A model generated the notes under the pieces. The model saw nothing but the letters and a program-made list of their open reading frames with translations, was not told where the DNA came from and ran no database searches. From NCBI RefSeq assembly GCF_002386345.1, contig NZ_CP023507.1, forward strand, positions 1,949,501 to 2,013,500: a stretch of DNA of 64,000 nucleotides, read 5' to 3'. Positions 1 through 8,714 of this stretch are shown here, in pieces. A program made the position numbers and the translations under genes. This DNA is from Streptococcus oralis. Lineage in GTDB: Bacteria > Bacillota > Bacilli > Lactobacillales > Streptococcaceae. Position 1 is the stretch's first letter, and the number at the start of each line of letters is the position of its first letter.

Positions 1-269
1 TCTTGCTGGGCTTGATCCTACTAGGGATAACAGCAGAGGGAAATCCGCGCTTTATCTACCTCATGTTTGAGACCATTTCAGCCCTTGCGACAGTTGGAGT
101 GACGGCAAATTTAACACCAGAGCTAGGCAAGATAGCCCTCAGCATCGTTATGTTGCTGATGTTTATCGGCCGTATTGGTCCCTTGACACTACTGGTCAGT
201 GTAGCAGAATACCAGCCAGACAAGAAAGATACGATTCACTATATGAAAGCAGATATCACTATCGGATAA
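1..269 (+). CDS. trkH: TrkH/KtrB-type potassium transporter, C-terminal part (5' end outside window)
   Basis: This is the last roughly 88 residues of a TrkH/KtrB-family K+ translocating membrane subunit; the reading frame is open to the window edge. A Thr-Val-Gly-Val-Thr segment fits the last selectivity-filter loop of the family, followed by a final hydrophobic helix with an Arg-Ile-Gly-Pro-Leu turn and a short cytosolic tail. The next gene, 13 bp downstream, is the matching cytosolic RCK subunit, so the two form a K+ uptake system. The family assignment is firm; the exact subfamily name (TrkH versus KtrB) is less so because most of the protein is missing. Confidence 0.85.
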   Translation, partial: LLGLILLGITAEGNPRFIYLMFETISALATVGVTANLTPELGKIALSIVMLLMFIGRIGPLTLLVSVAEYQPDKKDTIHYMKADITIG

Positions 270-282
270 GAAAGGAAGAACG

Positions 283-948
283 ATGTCAGATCGGACAATT
301 GGAATTTTAGGCTTGGGAATTTTTGGGAGCAGTGTTTTGGCTGCCCTAGCCAAGCATGACATGAATATCATTGCTATTGATGACCACGAGGAACGCATTA
401 ATCAATTTGAACCTGTGCTGGCGCGTGGAGTTGTTGGAGATATTACCGATGAAGAGCTCTTGCTCTCAGCAGGAATTGATACCTGCGATACAGTTGTGGT
501 GGCAACTGGGGAAAATTTAGAATCTAGTGTGCTTGCAGTTATGCATTGCAAGAGTCTAGGAGTACCAACTGTTATTGCTAAGGTTAAAAGCCATACAGCA
601 AAAAAAGTCCTTGAAAAAATTGGCGCAGATTCAGTCATCTCACCAGAGTTTGAGATGGGTCGTTCGTTGGCACAGACTATTTTATTTAATAACAGCGTTG
701 ATGTTTTTCAGTTGGACAAAAATGTCTCGATAGTCGAAATGAAAATTCCAAGGTCGTGGGCAGGTAAGAGTCTAAGTGAACTTGATCTTCGAGGACAATA
801 CAATCTCAATATTCTTGGTTTTCGTGACTATGAAAATGCTCCCTTGGATGTTCAATTTGGGCCGGATGATCTATTGAAAGCCGATGGCTATATGATGGCA
901 GTAATCAATAACCAATATTTGGATAATCTAGCACACCTTAATGATTAA
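283..948 (+). CDS. ktrA: Potassium uptake regulatory subunit, RCK (KtrA/TrkA; CabP-like)
   Basis: A 221-residue protein with an N-terminal Rossmann RCK_N domain (glycine-rich Gly-Leu-Gly-Ile-Phe-Gly near residues 10-15, an acidic Asp-Asp pair at the end of strand 2) and a C-terminal RCK_C domain from about residue 140. Such proteins gate the adjacent membrane K+ transporter in response to nucleotides. In pneumococcus the homologue at this position (CabP) binds c-di-AMP, which suppresses K+ uptake; the same is inferred here. The start has a good GGAAG ribosome-binding site. It is followed by an A/T-rich hairpin at 1008-1048 that probably ends the operon. Confidence 0.9.
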   Translation: MSDRTIGILGLGIFGSSVLAALAKHDMNIIAIDDHEERINQFEPVLARGVVGDITDEELLLSAGIDTCDTVVVATGENLESSVLAVMHCKSLGVPTVIAKVKSHTAKKVLEKIGADSVISPEFEMGRSLAQTILFNNSVDVFQLDKNVSIVEMKIPRSWAGKSLSELDLRGQYNLNILGFRDYENAPLDVQFGPDDLLKADGYMMAVINNQYLDNLAHLND

Positions 949-1007
949 AAGAGAAATGACCATTCTTTTTTCTAGTGACTATTGAGTCAATATAAGTATT
1001 TTATAAG

Positions 1008-1048
1008 AAGGATTTAAGAAAAATTTTAACTTTTTCTTAATCCTTTTT
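1008..1048 (+). terminator. Hairpin terminator after ktrA
   Basis: Arms AAGGATTTAAGAAAAA and TTTTTCTTAATCCTT pair with one bulged base and lead into a T-run. It lies between ktrA and the pavB promoter, and could act in both directions. Confidence 0.6.
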
Positions 1049-1105
1049 AATTTTAGGAGATTATACTAGAGTCATCAAAAAAAAGAAAACTCTAAGGAGA
1101 ATCCT

Positions 1106-3640
1106 ATGAAATTCAATCCAAATCAGAGATATACTCGTTGGTCTATTCGCCGTCTCAGTGTCGGTGTTGCTTCAGTTGTTGTGGCTAGTGGTTTCTTTGT
1201 CCTAGTCGGTCAACCAAGTTCTGCACGTGCTGATGTCGTTAATCCGACTCCTGCCCAAGTCGTGTCAAACGACGCCTCAGTGAGTGAAAAGGGCGACCTA
1301 TCAGCAGAGGTTCTAAATAAAGCAGTCGATGTAGATCTTTCTTCAGAACAGTCTATTCCAACACCTCAAGCAAGTGTGGATACTACAAGCTCTTCAGAAA
1401 AAGCGGACGCAACTGCTAAAGATCCGGAAGTAGCGCCAAAAGAAGAAGTGCAAGCACAACCTGACTCTAAGAAACAAACAGAAGATGCAGTTAAACCTGT
1501 GGAAGGTTCTGAGTCTACAGTTTCTGGACAAGACCGTGAAGCTAGTGAAGCGCAACCAGCGACTACTCCAGCTGAAGTGCAAAAGGGTGTGGCCGACAAC
1601 ACCAAAGACACAGTAGATGTTCCAGCTAGCTACCTTGACAAAGCTAATTTCCCAGGACCATTTACAGCTGGTGTCAACCAAGTTATTCCATATGAATTCT
1701 TCGCTGGTGACGGCATGTTGACTCGCCTTATCTTGAAAGCATCCGATAAGGCCCCATGGTCAGACAACGGAACAGCTAAAAATCCTGCCCTCCCACCAGT
1801 AGAGAAACTGGGCAAAGGCCTTTACTTCTACGAAGTAGACTTGGCTGGCACCCAAGGTAAATCAGATAAAGAGCTTCTTGATTTCTTGAAACAAAACGGC
1901 ACTCAAAGCTATAAAGCTACTATCAAGGTGTACGGTGCAAAAGACAGCAAGCCTGACTTAACTAATCTGGTAGCGACTAAAGATTTGGATGTTAACTTGA
2001 ATGGTTTGACCACTCCAGCTGAAGTGCAAAAGGGTGTGGCCGACAACACCAAAGACACAGTAGATGTTCCAGCTAGCTACCTTGACAAAGCTAATTTCCC
2101 AGGACCATTTACAGCCGGTGTCAACCAAGTTATACCATACGAAGCTTTTGGTGGAGATGGAATGCTGACCCGCCTTATCTTGAAAGCCTCTGACAAGGCC
2201 CCTTGGTCAGACAATGGAATGGATAAAAATCCTGCTTTATTGCCACTTGAAGGCTTGGCTAAAGGCCAATATTTCTACGAAGTAGACTTGGCAGGTACTC
2301 AAGGTAAATCAGATAAAGAGCTGCTTGACTTCTTGAAACAAAATGGTACTCAAAGTTATAAAGCTACTATTAAAGTGTACGGTGTGAAAGATGGTAAGGC
2401 TGACTTGAGCAATCTGGTAGCGACTAAAGATTTGACTGTTAATTTGAATGGTTTGACCACACCAAATCAGGTTAAAGAGTCTGTTGTTAACAATGTCAAA
2501 GACATGATTGATGTTCCAGCTAGCTACCTTGATAAGGCTAAGGTTCCTGGACCTTTCTTGGCCGGTGTCAACCAAGTTATTCCATACGAAGCTTTTGGTG
2601 GAGATGGAATGTTGACCCGCCTCTTGTTAAAAGCTTCCGACAAGGCCCCTTGGTCAGACAACGGAACAGCTAAAAATCCTGCTCTCCCACCAGTAGAGAA
2701 ATTGGGCAAAGGCCTTTACTTCTATGAAGTGGATTTGGCTGGCACTCAAGGAAAATCTGACAAGGAACTACTTGACCTTTTGAAACAAAACGGCACTCAA
2801 AGCTATAAAGCTACTATCAAGGTGTACGGTGCGAAAGACGGCAAGCCTGACTTAACTAACCTCATAGCGACTAAAGATTTGACTGTTAATTTGAATGGCT
2901 TGACCACACCAAATCAGGTCAAAGAGTCTGTTGTTAACAATGTCAAAGACATGATTGATGTTCCAGCTAGCTACCTTGATAAGGCTAAGGTTCCTGGACC
3001 TTTCTTGGCCGGTGTCAACCAAGTTATTCCATACGAAGCTTTTGGTGGAGATGGTATGTTGACTCGCCTCTTGTTAAAAGCCTCAGACAAAGCTCCATGG
3101 TCTGACAATGGAACAGCGAAGAACCCAGCGCTATTGCCACTTGAAGGCTTGGCTAAAGGTCAATATTTCTACGAAGTGGATTTGAATGGCAATACGGTTG
3201 GCAAAGATGGTCAGGCCTTGCTGGATCAACTTCGAGCTAACGGAACACATACATATCTAGCTACTGTTAAAGTCTATGGCTCTAAAGATGGCAAACCTGA
3301 TTTGACCAATCTGATTGCTACTCGTCAAGTAACGATTCAGCTTCGTGGAAAAGAAATGGCGACAATACCATCTCAACAAGATCAGATGAATACGAAGCCT
3401 TCTGAAACAGGCTCTACAGGTACGACTGAGGGTATGATGGGTACAAATCACCATATGTCAGATATGAAAGTAGATCAACCAGCTTCTAGCCCAATGGCTA
3501 ATATGATGAAAAAAGATGATAAAGCGATGTTACCAAATACTGGGGAAGCTAAAACAGCTACAGCTGGGCTTGGTATCTTTGGTCTAGCCTTGGCAGGTCT
3601 TGTTGGACTTTTGGGTTTGACAAGCAAACGAGAAGATTAA
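1106..3640 (+). CDS. pavB: PavB-like cell-wall-anchored adhesin with four SSURE repeats
   Basis: An 844-residue surface protein. The N-terminus has a YSIRK-type signal peptide (Trp-Ser-Ile-Arg-Arg near residue 13), cleaved near Ala-Arg-Ala-Asp. Residues about 45-150 form an acidic Ser/Thr/Glu-rich linker. Four repeats of about 149 residues start near residues 152, 302, 451 and 600; these match the SSURE repeats of pneumococcal PavB, which bind fibronectin and plasminogen. The C-terminus carries an LPNTG sortase signal, a hydrophobic helix and a basic Lys-Arg tail. Between the last repeat and the anchor lies an unusual Met/His-rich linker. In pneumococcus pavB expression is linked to TCS08, the regulator pair that follows here. 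Repeat number varies between strains, so the length is strain-specific. Confidence 0.93.
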   Translation: MKFNPNQRYTRWSIRRLSVGVASVVVASGFFVLVGQPSSARADVVNPTPAQVVSNDASVSEKGDLSAEVLNKAVDVDLSSEQSIPTPQASVDTTSSSEKADATAKDPEVAPKEEVQAQPDSKKQTEDAVKPVEGSESTVSGQDREASEAQPATTPAEVQKGVADNTKDTVDVPASYLDKANFPGPFTAGVNQVIPYEFFAGDGMLTRLILKASDKAPWSDNGTAKNPALPPVEKLGKGLYFYEVDLAGTQGKSDKELLDFLKQNGTQSYKATIKVYGAKDSKPDLTNLVATKDLDVNLNGLTTPAEVQKGVADNTKDTVDVPASYLDKANFPGPFTAGVNQVIPYEAFGGDGMLTRLILKASDKAPWSDNGMDKNPALLPLEGLAKGQYFYEVDLAGTQGKSDKELLDFLKQNGTQSYKATIKVYGVKDGKADLSNLVATKDLTVNLNGLTTPNQVKESVVNNVKDMIDVPASYLDKAKVPGPFLAGVNQVIPYEAFGGDGMLTRLLLKASDKAPWSDNGTAKNPALPPVEKLGKGLYFYEVDLAGTQGKSDKELLDLLKQNGTQSYKATIKVYGAKDGKPDLTNLIATKDLTVNLNGLTTPNQVKESVVNNVKDMIDVPASYLDKAKVPGPFLAGVNQVIPYEAFGGDGMLTRLLLKASDKAPWSDNGTAKNPALLPLEGLAKGQYFYEVDLNGNTVGKDGQALLDQLRANGTHTYLATVKVYGSKDGKPDLTNLIATRQVTIQLRGKEMATIPSQQDQMNTKPSETGSTGTTEGMMGTNHHMSDMKVDQPASSPMANMMKKDDKAMLPNTGEAKTATAGLGIFGLALAGLVGLLGLTSKRED

Positions 3641-3670
3641 GATTCAAATCACTTAAACATTAGAGAAAAT

Positions 3671-3704
3671 AGTGTTATACTAAAGCAAGTATAACACTGT
3701 TTTT
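3671..3704 (+). terminator. Intrinsic terminator after pavB
   Basis: Perfect 11-bp stem AGTGTTATACT / AGTATAACACT with a 6-base loop, followed by GTTTTT. It separates pavB from the downstream two-component operon. Confidence 0.8.
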
Positions 3705-3720
3705 ATCGAAGGAGTGTCAG

Positions 3721-4419
3721 ATGAAAAAGACAATTTTGCTGGTTGATGATGAAATAGATATTCTAGATATTCAAAACCGTTATCTTATACAGGCAGGTTA
3801 CGATGTTTTGGTCGCCCATGATGGTAAGGAGGGATTAGAGCTTTTCAGAAAAAAATCTATCGACCTCATTATCACAGATATCATGATGCCCAATATGGAC
3901 GGGTATGATTTTATCAGTGAAGTTCAGTATATCGCTCCGGATCAACCCTTCCTCTTTACAACTGCTAAGACAAGCGAACAGGATAAGATTTATGGATTGA
4001 GTTTGGGGGCAGATGATTTTATAGTCAAACCCTTTAGCCCACGCGAATTGGTTTTAAGAGTGAATAATATCTTGCGTCGCCTTAGCCGTGGAGGAGAGAC
4101 CGAACAGATCGAGTTTGGTGACTTGGTAATCAACCATGTGACTCATGAGGTTCGCATTGGGGAGCAACCTTTGGAATTGACAGTAAAATCCTTTGAACTT
4201 CTATGGATATTAGCCAGCAATCCCGAGAGAGTCTTTTCAAAGACGGAACTTTACGAGAAGGTATGGCAAGAGGACTATGTAGATGATACCAATACACTCA
4301 ATGTTCATATCCATGCTTTGAGGCAAGAGTTGACCAAGTATACAAATTCAAATGCTCCTGCTATCAAAACTGTCTGGGGTTTGGGTTATAAGATGGAAAG
4401 ACCAAGAGGTAGAAAATGA
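3721..4419 (+). CDS. OmpR-family response regulator (TCS08/SaeR-like)
   Basis: A 232-residue response regulator. Residues 1-120 form the receiver domain, with the acidic Asp-Asp-Glu cluster near residues 9-11, the phosphoacceptor Asp in the Ile-Thr-Asp-Ile-Met-Met-Pro motif (about residue 53) and the conserved Lys-Pro-Phe loop near residue 103. Residues about 130-228 form the winged-helix DNA-binding domain, ending in the typical Gly-Leu-Gly-Tyr-Lys. The gene overlaps the kinase gene by 4 bp (ATGA). Position next to pavB and before rpsD matches pneumococcal RR08, a SaeR relative that affects surface adhesins. Orthology to RR08 is inferred from order and sequence type. Confidence 0.9.
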   Translation: MKKTILLVDDEIDILDIQNRYLIQAGYDVLVAHDGKEGLELFRKKSIDLIITDIMMPNMDGYDFISEVQYIAPDQPFLFTTAKTSEQDKIYGLSLGADDFIVKPFSPRELVLRVNNILRRLSRGGETEQIEFGDLVINHVTHEVRIGEQPLELTVKSFELLWILASNPERVFSKTELYEKVWQEDYVDDTNTLNVHIHALRQELTKYTNSNAPAIKTVWGLGYKMERPRGRK

Positions 4420-5450
4420 AATTAAAAAACTATATTTTAGTGGGGTATCTAGTGTCGACTCTACTAACGATTTTGGTCGTTTTCTGGGCAGTCCAACGAA
4501 TGTTGATTGAGAAAAGTGAAGTTTACTTTCTCGTTGGAATGACCTTGATTGCTAGTTTCATTGGCGCTGCAGTGAGCATCTTTCTTTTGTCGCCTGTGTT
4601 CTCTTCTCTGAAACATTTGAAAAAACAAGCTCAGGATATAGCAAGCAAGGATTTCAGCACAGAAATCGAAACCAAAGGACCATTAGAATTTCAAGAGCTG
4701 GGCCAGGCTTTTAATGACATGTCTCACAATTTGCAAGCTACCTTTCAATCACTTGATGAGAGCGAGCAAGAAAAGAGAATGATGATTGCGCAGCTCTCTC
4801 ACGATATTAAAACTCCCATTACCTCCATTCAGGTTACTGTGGAGGGAATTCTAGATGGAGTGATCAAGGAAGAGGAGCGGCTCCACTACTTAACCACGAT
4901 TGGTCGGCAAACCGAGCGTCTAAACAAGCTAGTGGAGGAATTGGATGTTCTGACTCTTAACACCCAACCTCAAGATACTGCTGATGAAGAAGTCGAAGAG
5001 GTCTTTTTAGATCAGCTGTTGATTGAGTCAATGAGTGAATTTCAACTCCAGATTGAACAAGAGGAGCGAGATGTTTACATTCAAGTATCACCTGAGTCGG
5101 CGAAAATCAAGAGCCATTCTGACAAACTTTCTCGCATTCTGGTCAATTTGTTAAACAATGCCTTTAAATATTCAGAACCAGGAACCAGAATCGAGGTTCT
5201 TGCCCAATTAACAGAACAAGAGCTGAGAATCAGTGTGAAAGACGAGGGTCAGGGAATCCTTCCTGAGGATTTGGAAAAGATCTTTAAACGACTTTATCGT
5301 GTAGAAACTTCGCGCAATATGAAGACAGGTGGACATGGATTAGGACTTGCGATTGCACGCGAACTAGCCCATCAGCTTGGTGGCGAAATCACAGCAGAAA
5401 GTCAATATGGCTTAGGAAGCAAATTTACATTCAGCCTCAATTTGAAATAA
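4416..5450 (+). CDS. Sensor histidine kinase (TCS08/SaeS-like)
   Basis: A 344-residue kinase. Two transmembrane helices (about residues 5-25 and 35-60) are separated by a very short extracellular loop, as in the intramembrane-sensing SaeS/HK08 type. A HAMP segment follows, then the H-box with Gln-Leu-Ser-His-Asp-Ile-Lys-Thr-Pro near residue 128, then the ATPase domain with N-box Asn-Leu-Leu-Asn-Asn-Ala and G-boxes Asp-Glu-Gly-Gln-Gly and Gly-Gly-His-Gly-Leu-Gly. It is translationally coupled to the regulator gene. The short loop suggests it senses membrane or envelope change rather than a soluble ligand; that is inference. Confidence 0.9.
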   Translation: MKLKNYILVGYLVSTLLTILVVFWAVQRMLIEKSEVYFLVGMTLIASFIGAAVSIFLLSPVFSSLKHLKKQAQDIASKDFSTEIETKGPLEFQELGQAFNDMSHNLQATFQSLDESEQEKRMMIAQLSHDIKTPITSIQVTVEGILDGVIKEEERLHYLTTIGRQTERLNKLVEELDVLTLNTQPQDTADEEVEEVFLDQLLIESMSEFQLQIEQEERDVYIQVSPESAKIKSHSDKLSRILVNLLNNAFKYSEPGTRIEVLAQLTEQELRISVKDEGQGILPEDLEKIFKRLYRVETSRNMKTGGHGLGLAIARELAHQLGGEITAESQYGLGSKFTFSLNLK

Positions 5451-5464
5451 AGCTGTAAAATCCC

Positions 5465-5493
5465 TTTACATATCTAGCTTTTCATGGTATAAT
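5465..5493 (+). promoter_or_regulatory. rpsD promoter
   Basis: TTTACA (5465-5470), 17-bp spacer, TATAAT (5488-5493). It predicts a start near 5500 and a leader of about 150 nt. Confidence 0.8.
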
Positions 5494-5499
5494 AGCCTT

Positions 5500-5640
5500 T
5501 GTGTGAAATAGCAGCAGGAAAGCATGAAGCTCGTCAACAGGTGTCTTATGACAAGTAACCTTGGCTGTTTAGGCGAAGGGCATCTGCACGAATCAGGGCT
5601 TTCTAAGTGACTATTTCCGCCAAATATTATTTATATCAGG
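5500..5640 (+). ncRNA. Structured 5' leader of rpsD (candidate S4 autoregulatory leader)
   Basis: About 140 nt lie between the predicted start and the rpsD ribosome-binding site. A closing helix can form between GAAATAG (from 5505) and CTATTTC (near 5612), with several internal stem-loops between. Ribosomal protein S4 autoregulates its own mRNA in Firmicutes, so a protein-binding leader is plausible. I assign it from position and pairing only; identity with a known leader family was not tested. Confidence 0.55.
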
Positions 5641-5651
5641 AGGACATACAT

Positions 5652-6263
5652 ATGTCACGTTATACAGGACCATCTTGGAAACAAGCTCGTCGCCTTGGCC
5701 TTTCACTTACAGGTACAGGTAAAGAATTGGCACGTCGTAACTACGTACCAGGACAACACGGACCAAACAACCGTTCTAAATTGTCAGAATACGGTTTGCA
5801 ATTGGCTGAAAAACAAAAACTTCGTTTCACTTACGGTGTAGGTGAAAAACAATTCCGTAACTTGTTCGTACAAGCTACAAAAATCAAAGGCGGAATCCTA
5901 GGTTTCAACTTCATGCTTCTTTTGGAACGTCGTTTGGATAACGTTGTTTACCGTCTTGGTCTTGCGACTACTCGTCGTCAAGCTCGTCAATTCGTAAACC
6001 ACGGTCACATCCTTGTTGACGGAAAACGCGTTGATATCCCATCATACCGTGTAACTCCAGGTCAAGTAATCTCAGTTCGTGAAAAATCATTGAAAGTTCC
6101 AGCAATCCTTGAAGCAGTAGAAGCTACTCTTGGACGTCCAGCATTCGTATCATTCGATGCTGAAAAATTGGAAGGTTCATTGACTCGCTTGCCAGAACGC
6201 GACGAAATCAACCCAGAAATCAACGAAGCACTTGTCGTTGAATTCTACAACAAAATGCTTTAA
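5652..6263 (+). CDS. rpsD: 30S ribosomal protein S4
   Basis: A 203-residue S4 protein, a primary 16S rRNA binding protein of the small subunit. It starts Met-Ser-Arg-Tyr-Thr-Gly-Pro and carries the S4 RNA-binding domain in the middle (Leu-Glu-Arg-Arg-Leu-Asp-Asn onwards). I chose the ATG at 5652, which has AGGAGG 7-8 bases upstream; an in-frame extension to 5607 would run into the structured leader. Codon use is strongly biased, as expected for a highly expressed gene. Its terminator region is the insertion site of the satellite prophage that follows. Confidence 0.98.
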   Translation: MSRYTGPSWKQARRLGLSLTGTGKELARRNYVPGQHGPNNRSKLSEYGLQLAEKQKLRFTYGVGEKQFRNLFVQATKIKGGILGFNFMLLLERRLDNVVYRLGLATTRRQARQFVNHGHILVDGKRVDIPSYRVTPGQVISVREKSLKVPAILEAVEATLGRPAFVSFDAEKLEGSLTRLPERDEINPEINEALVVEFYNKML

Positions 6264-6285
6264 GATAAGACTTTATATTGTAAGA

Positions 6286-6339
6286 AGCCTACAAGAGTGG
6301 GCTTTTTGCTTTGTCTTAAAATGTTGATTTCTGGGTTTG
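6286..6339 (+). other. attL: left 54-bp direct repeat at the rpsD terminator
   Basis: This 54-bp stretch matches 18564-18617 with two mismatches. It begins with the rpsD terminator hairpin (AGCCTAC..GTGGGCT plus T-run), so insertion leaves the gene and its terminator intact. The integrase stop codon lies 17 bp further in. The repeat marks the left end of the satellite element; the crossover core within it cannot be read from the sequence. Confidence 0.85.
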
Positions 6340-6356
6340 TTCAGTTATTTGTTCAG

Positions 6357-7523
6357 TTATAAACTTTTTAGTGCAGTTTCATAGAATGAGACTGCTTTTT
6401 TTGCGTTCTCTTTTGAGAGGTGACTGTATATATCCATGGTCATAGATAATTGGGAATGTCCTAAACGGTGCTGAAGTTCCTTGTAGGGTATTCCAGAGTT
6501 AAGCAATAAACTAGCGTGTGTATGTCTGAAGCCATGAAAACCTATATTAGTGACGTTTGCCCGTTTAAAGTGGGTTCTTAACCTAGTATGTAAGGTTCGA
6601 TTATTGGGGTACTCATTTATGAAGTCAGAAAAGACTACAGTTTCAGAGCGCCCAAGTTGCCAAGCTTCTTGTACTTGTCTATGTTTGTACTGCTTCAGCA
6701 TACTAACAGTCGCTTGATCTATATCGATATCACGATAGCTAGATTTTGATTTAGGACTATTGAGTTCTTGATTATAGTTTAGTGTTTTTGTGATATGCAC
6801 AATGGCATTATCTAGGTCAATATCAGACCAGGACAAGGCTAAAGCTTCATTGATACGACAACCAGTAGCAAGCAAAAACTTATAAAGTGTAATCTCATAA
6901 TAATAGCGATACCTACTTACATCCAGAGTATCTAAGTATTGAAGAAATCTTTTTAAGTCTTCATTATCAAAATGCTTTACTTTTTCTCGCTTTTCTTTTT
7001 GTGTGTTGCGAGGTAATATTACCTCACGAGCAGGATTAAACGGTATAGCTTGCATAACTACACCATACTGCAAAATACGCTTATTTAAAGCGTGTAAGCT
7101 ATCGTAGTATAAAAAAGCACCTTCTTCCCCTTTATTGGTTTTGTCAGCAAGTTTATTGACTACATTTTGAATAAGTGGAGTAGTTAGTTTATCCAACTTA
7201 TAAGAGCCAAATAAAGGTAAGATATGGTTATCTAGCAGTCTTCTAACGTTTAATTGTGTGTTAGGTTTTACTGTATGCTTGTAACTTTCCCACCATAAGG
7301 AAGCTAATTCCTTGTAAGTAGTAATATTTGCAGCCTGGAATCTAGTAGATCCATTTTGTAAAAAAGCAATTTCAGCTTCTTTTGTCTTTTGCTTAACTTC
7401 TTTTTTTGTCCTTCCTGTTATGCTTGTCTTTACATCTTTTCCAGTGACTTTATCAACACCAAGATAGACATTAGCACGATATACTATTGAACCGTCTTTT
7501 TTTGTGATTTGTTTTATTTGCAT
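6357..7523 (-). CDS. int: Tyrosine-type integrase of the satellite
   Basis: A 388-residue site-specific recombinase that would integrate and excise the element. It has an N-terminal arm-binding region with AP2-like character, a SAM-like core-binding domain and a C-terminal catalytic domain with the family residues: Arg in Thr-Gly-Cys-Arg-Ile-Asn-Glu, His-Gly-Phe-Arg-His, and the nucleophile in Met-Asp-Ile-Tyr-Ser-His-Leu. I use the ATG at 7523 because a GGAAAGG ribosome-binding site sits 5 bases upstream; an ATG at 7538 would place that site inside the gene. It faces the attachment site, as is typical. A stub of a related integrase is present at 18630-18694. Confidence 0.93.
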   Translation of the reverse strand: MQIKQITKKDGSIVYRANVYLGVDKVTGKDVKTSITGRTKKEVKQKTKEAEIAFLQNGSTRFQAANITTYKELASLWWESYKHTVKPNTQLNVRRLLDNHILPLFGSYKLDKLTTPLIQNVVNKLADKTNKGEEGAFLYYDSLHALNKRILQYGVVMQAIPFNPAREVILPRNTQKEKREKVKHFDNEDLKRFLQYLDTLDVSRYRYYYEITLYKFLLATGCRINEALALSWSDIDLDNAIVHITKTLNYNQELNSPKSKSSYRDIDIDQATVSMLKQYKHRQVQEAWQLGRSETVVFSDFINEYPNNRTLHTRLRTHFKRANVTNIGFHGFRHTHASLLLNSGIPYKELQHRLGHSQLSMTMDIYSHLSKENAKKAVSFYETALKSL

Positions 7524-7539
7524 AGTATTCCTTTCCATC

Positions 7540-7568
7540 AGCAGGCAAGCAATTAGAAAAGGTTTTGA
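7540..7568 (+). repeat. 29-bp direct repeat, copy 1
   Basis: An exact 29-bp match to 10156-10184. It overlaps the upstream region of int. The first part (TCAGCAGGCAAG, starting at 7538) recurs inverted at 18362-18373 near attR. Integrase arm sites, a replication-related site or a shared operator are possible; none is established. Confidence 0.7.
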
Positions 7569-7683
7569 GTTTATACTATGCTAGGAGCTACGAGAACTCC
7601 TCTATTTTCGATTTTAAGAGGACTATCAGTAAAATAACCAGATAGGAAAATAAAGCGATTATGGAGCTTATAAAGGATATTAA

Positions 7684-7953
7684 TTAGATAATCTTCTCAA
7701 ATACCATTGTAGCCTGGATACGGTCACCACCACCCAGTCCTTTACTTCCACCATTGGCGGTTGTGATGGTATGCAGGCGATAACCTTTTGAAGCTTGTTT
7801 ATTGATAACATCTTCTAATTCTGTAAGGTTTCCTGATCCAGTGCCGAAAAACTTTTCTTTCAAAGTTACCTGAAGGACAACGTAGTGTAGTCCATTTACT
7901 CCAGATGCAGTAGAAAAACTACCTTCTTGTTTTACAGTGTCAAAAAATCCCAT
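7684..7953 (-). CDS. DUF4177-like small protein
   Basis: An 89-residue protein. Val-Leu-Gln-Val at the start, Leu-Glu-Asp-Val-Ile-Asn in the middle and a Gly-Tyr-Arg-Leu-His turn fit the DUF4177 pattern, a small alpha/beta fold common in phage and satellite control regions. Its function is not known. It has a good AAAGGAG ribosome-binding site, lies between the repressor gene and int on the same strand, and may be co-transcribed with both. Confidence 0.7.
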   Translation of the reverse strand: MGFFDTVKQEGSFSTASGVNGLHYVVLQVTLKEKFFGTGSGNLTELEDVINKQASKGYRLHTITTANGGSKGLGGGDRIQATMVFEKII

Positions 7954-7992
7954 GGGGCTTACTCCTTTTATTATGTTAGTAATTGATAAAAC

Positions 7993-8514
7993 TTAGTCAA
8001 TGATTTTTTTGTATTGTTCGAATTGTTCTTCTATTGCATCTTCCTTGTAAAGTATATTAGATATTTTAATTAATCCTTCAGTTGGCATATAATTTAACTT
8101 TACAGAGTACATAGATTTAAGCTTTTCTACATCTGTTTCTGTGTACCTGTAATCGGAATTCAGTTCAGATAAATCTTGTAATTGATAAAAAATCATTTCT
8201 ATTTGTTTATCAGATAAAACGATATCACTTAGTGTAATAAAGTCTAAAAATCTAACAAATGCTTCTTTGTTCATCCTCTCCATAACATTGTTATGGAAAT
8301 TGATTTCATCTTCCGTAACATCATCAATATTGAACCCTAAAAGATATCCAACACTGACTCCGAATATATCCGCTAGTTGCTGGGCTTTTTCGGGTTTTAT
8401 CTGGCTTTCTCCGTTTTCCCAACTTTGCAATGTTCTTAGAGGTATACCATTATCTTTAGCAAAAGCTACTTGCGTAATTTTATCTCGTTTTCTCAATTCC
8501 TTTAATCTATTCAT
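7993..8514 (-). CDS. CI-like repressor, XRE-family HTH
   Basis: A 173-residue protein with an N-terminal helix-turn-helix of the Cro/CI type (residues about 3-60, with Thr-Gln-Val-Ala-Phe-Ala-Lys and Leu-Gln-Ser-Trp-Glu-Asn-Gly). The C-terminal 100 residues show no recognisable peptidase motif, so it may be a truncated-type repressor regulated by an antirepressor rather than by self-cleavage. It is divergent from the Cro-like gene, with AACGCA-type sites between them. The likely role is to keep the satellite silent. Confidence 0.85.
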   Translation of the reverse strand: MNRLKELRKRDKITQVAFAKDNGIPLRTLQSWENGESQIKPEKAQQLADIFGVSVGYLLGFNIDDVTEDEINFHNNVMERMNKEAFVRFLDFITLSDIVLSDKQIEMIFYQLQDLSELNSDYRYTETDVEKLKSMYSVKLNYMPTEGLIKISNILYKEDAIEEQFEQYKKIID

Positions 8515-8597
8515 TTATATCAACACCTTTCAAAGAGTATTATATCACGTTTTCAAAATCTAAACGCAAAAAAATCGCATATTTTTTAAAAAAATGA

Positions 8598-8654
8598 TTG
8601 ACAACGCAAAAAATAAGCGGTATAATTCAAAATGTAACGCAGATATCTTGCGTT
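8598..8654 (+). promoter_or_regulatory. Lytic-side promoter and repressor operator
   Basis: A near-consensus promoter, TTGACA (8598-8603), 17-bp spacer, TATAAT (8621-8626), fires toward the Cro-like gene. Just downstream is a palindrome AACGCA-N7-TGCGTT (8636-8654). Further AACGCA/AGCG half-sites lie inside and upstream of the promoter. On the minus strand an extended -10 (TGATATAAT, near 8541-8549) serves the repressor. This is a classical genetic-switch layout. Confidence 0.8.
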
Positions 8655-8714
8655 ATAATTCGACACTTTTCAAATTATTCAACTGATATTTTCCAATAAA
8701 GGAGGTTTAGTACT

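Noticed and set aside
1366-1681. Long minus-strand frames inside pavB and other core genes
   Set aside because: They are antisense shadows of strongly supported genes with no signals of their own.
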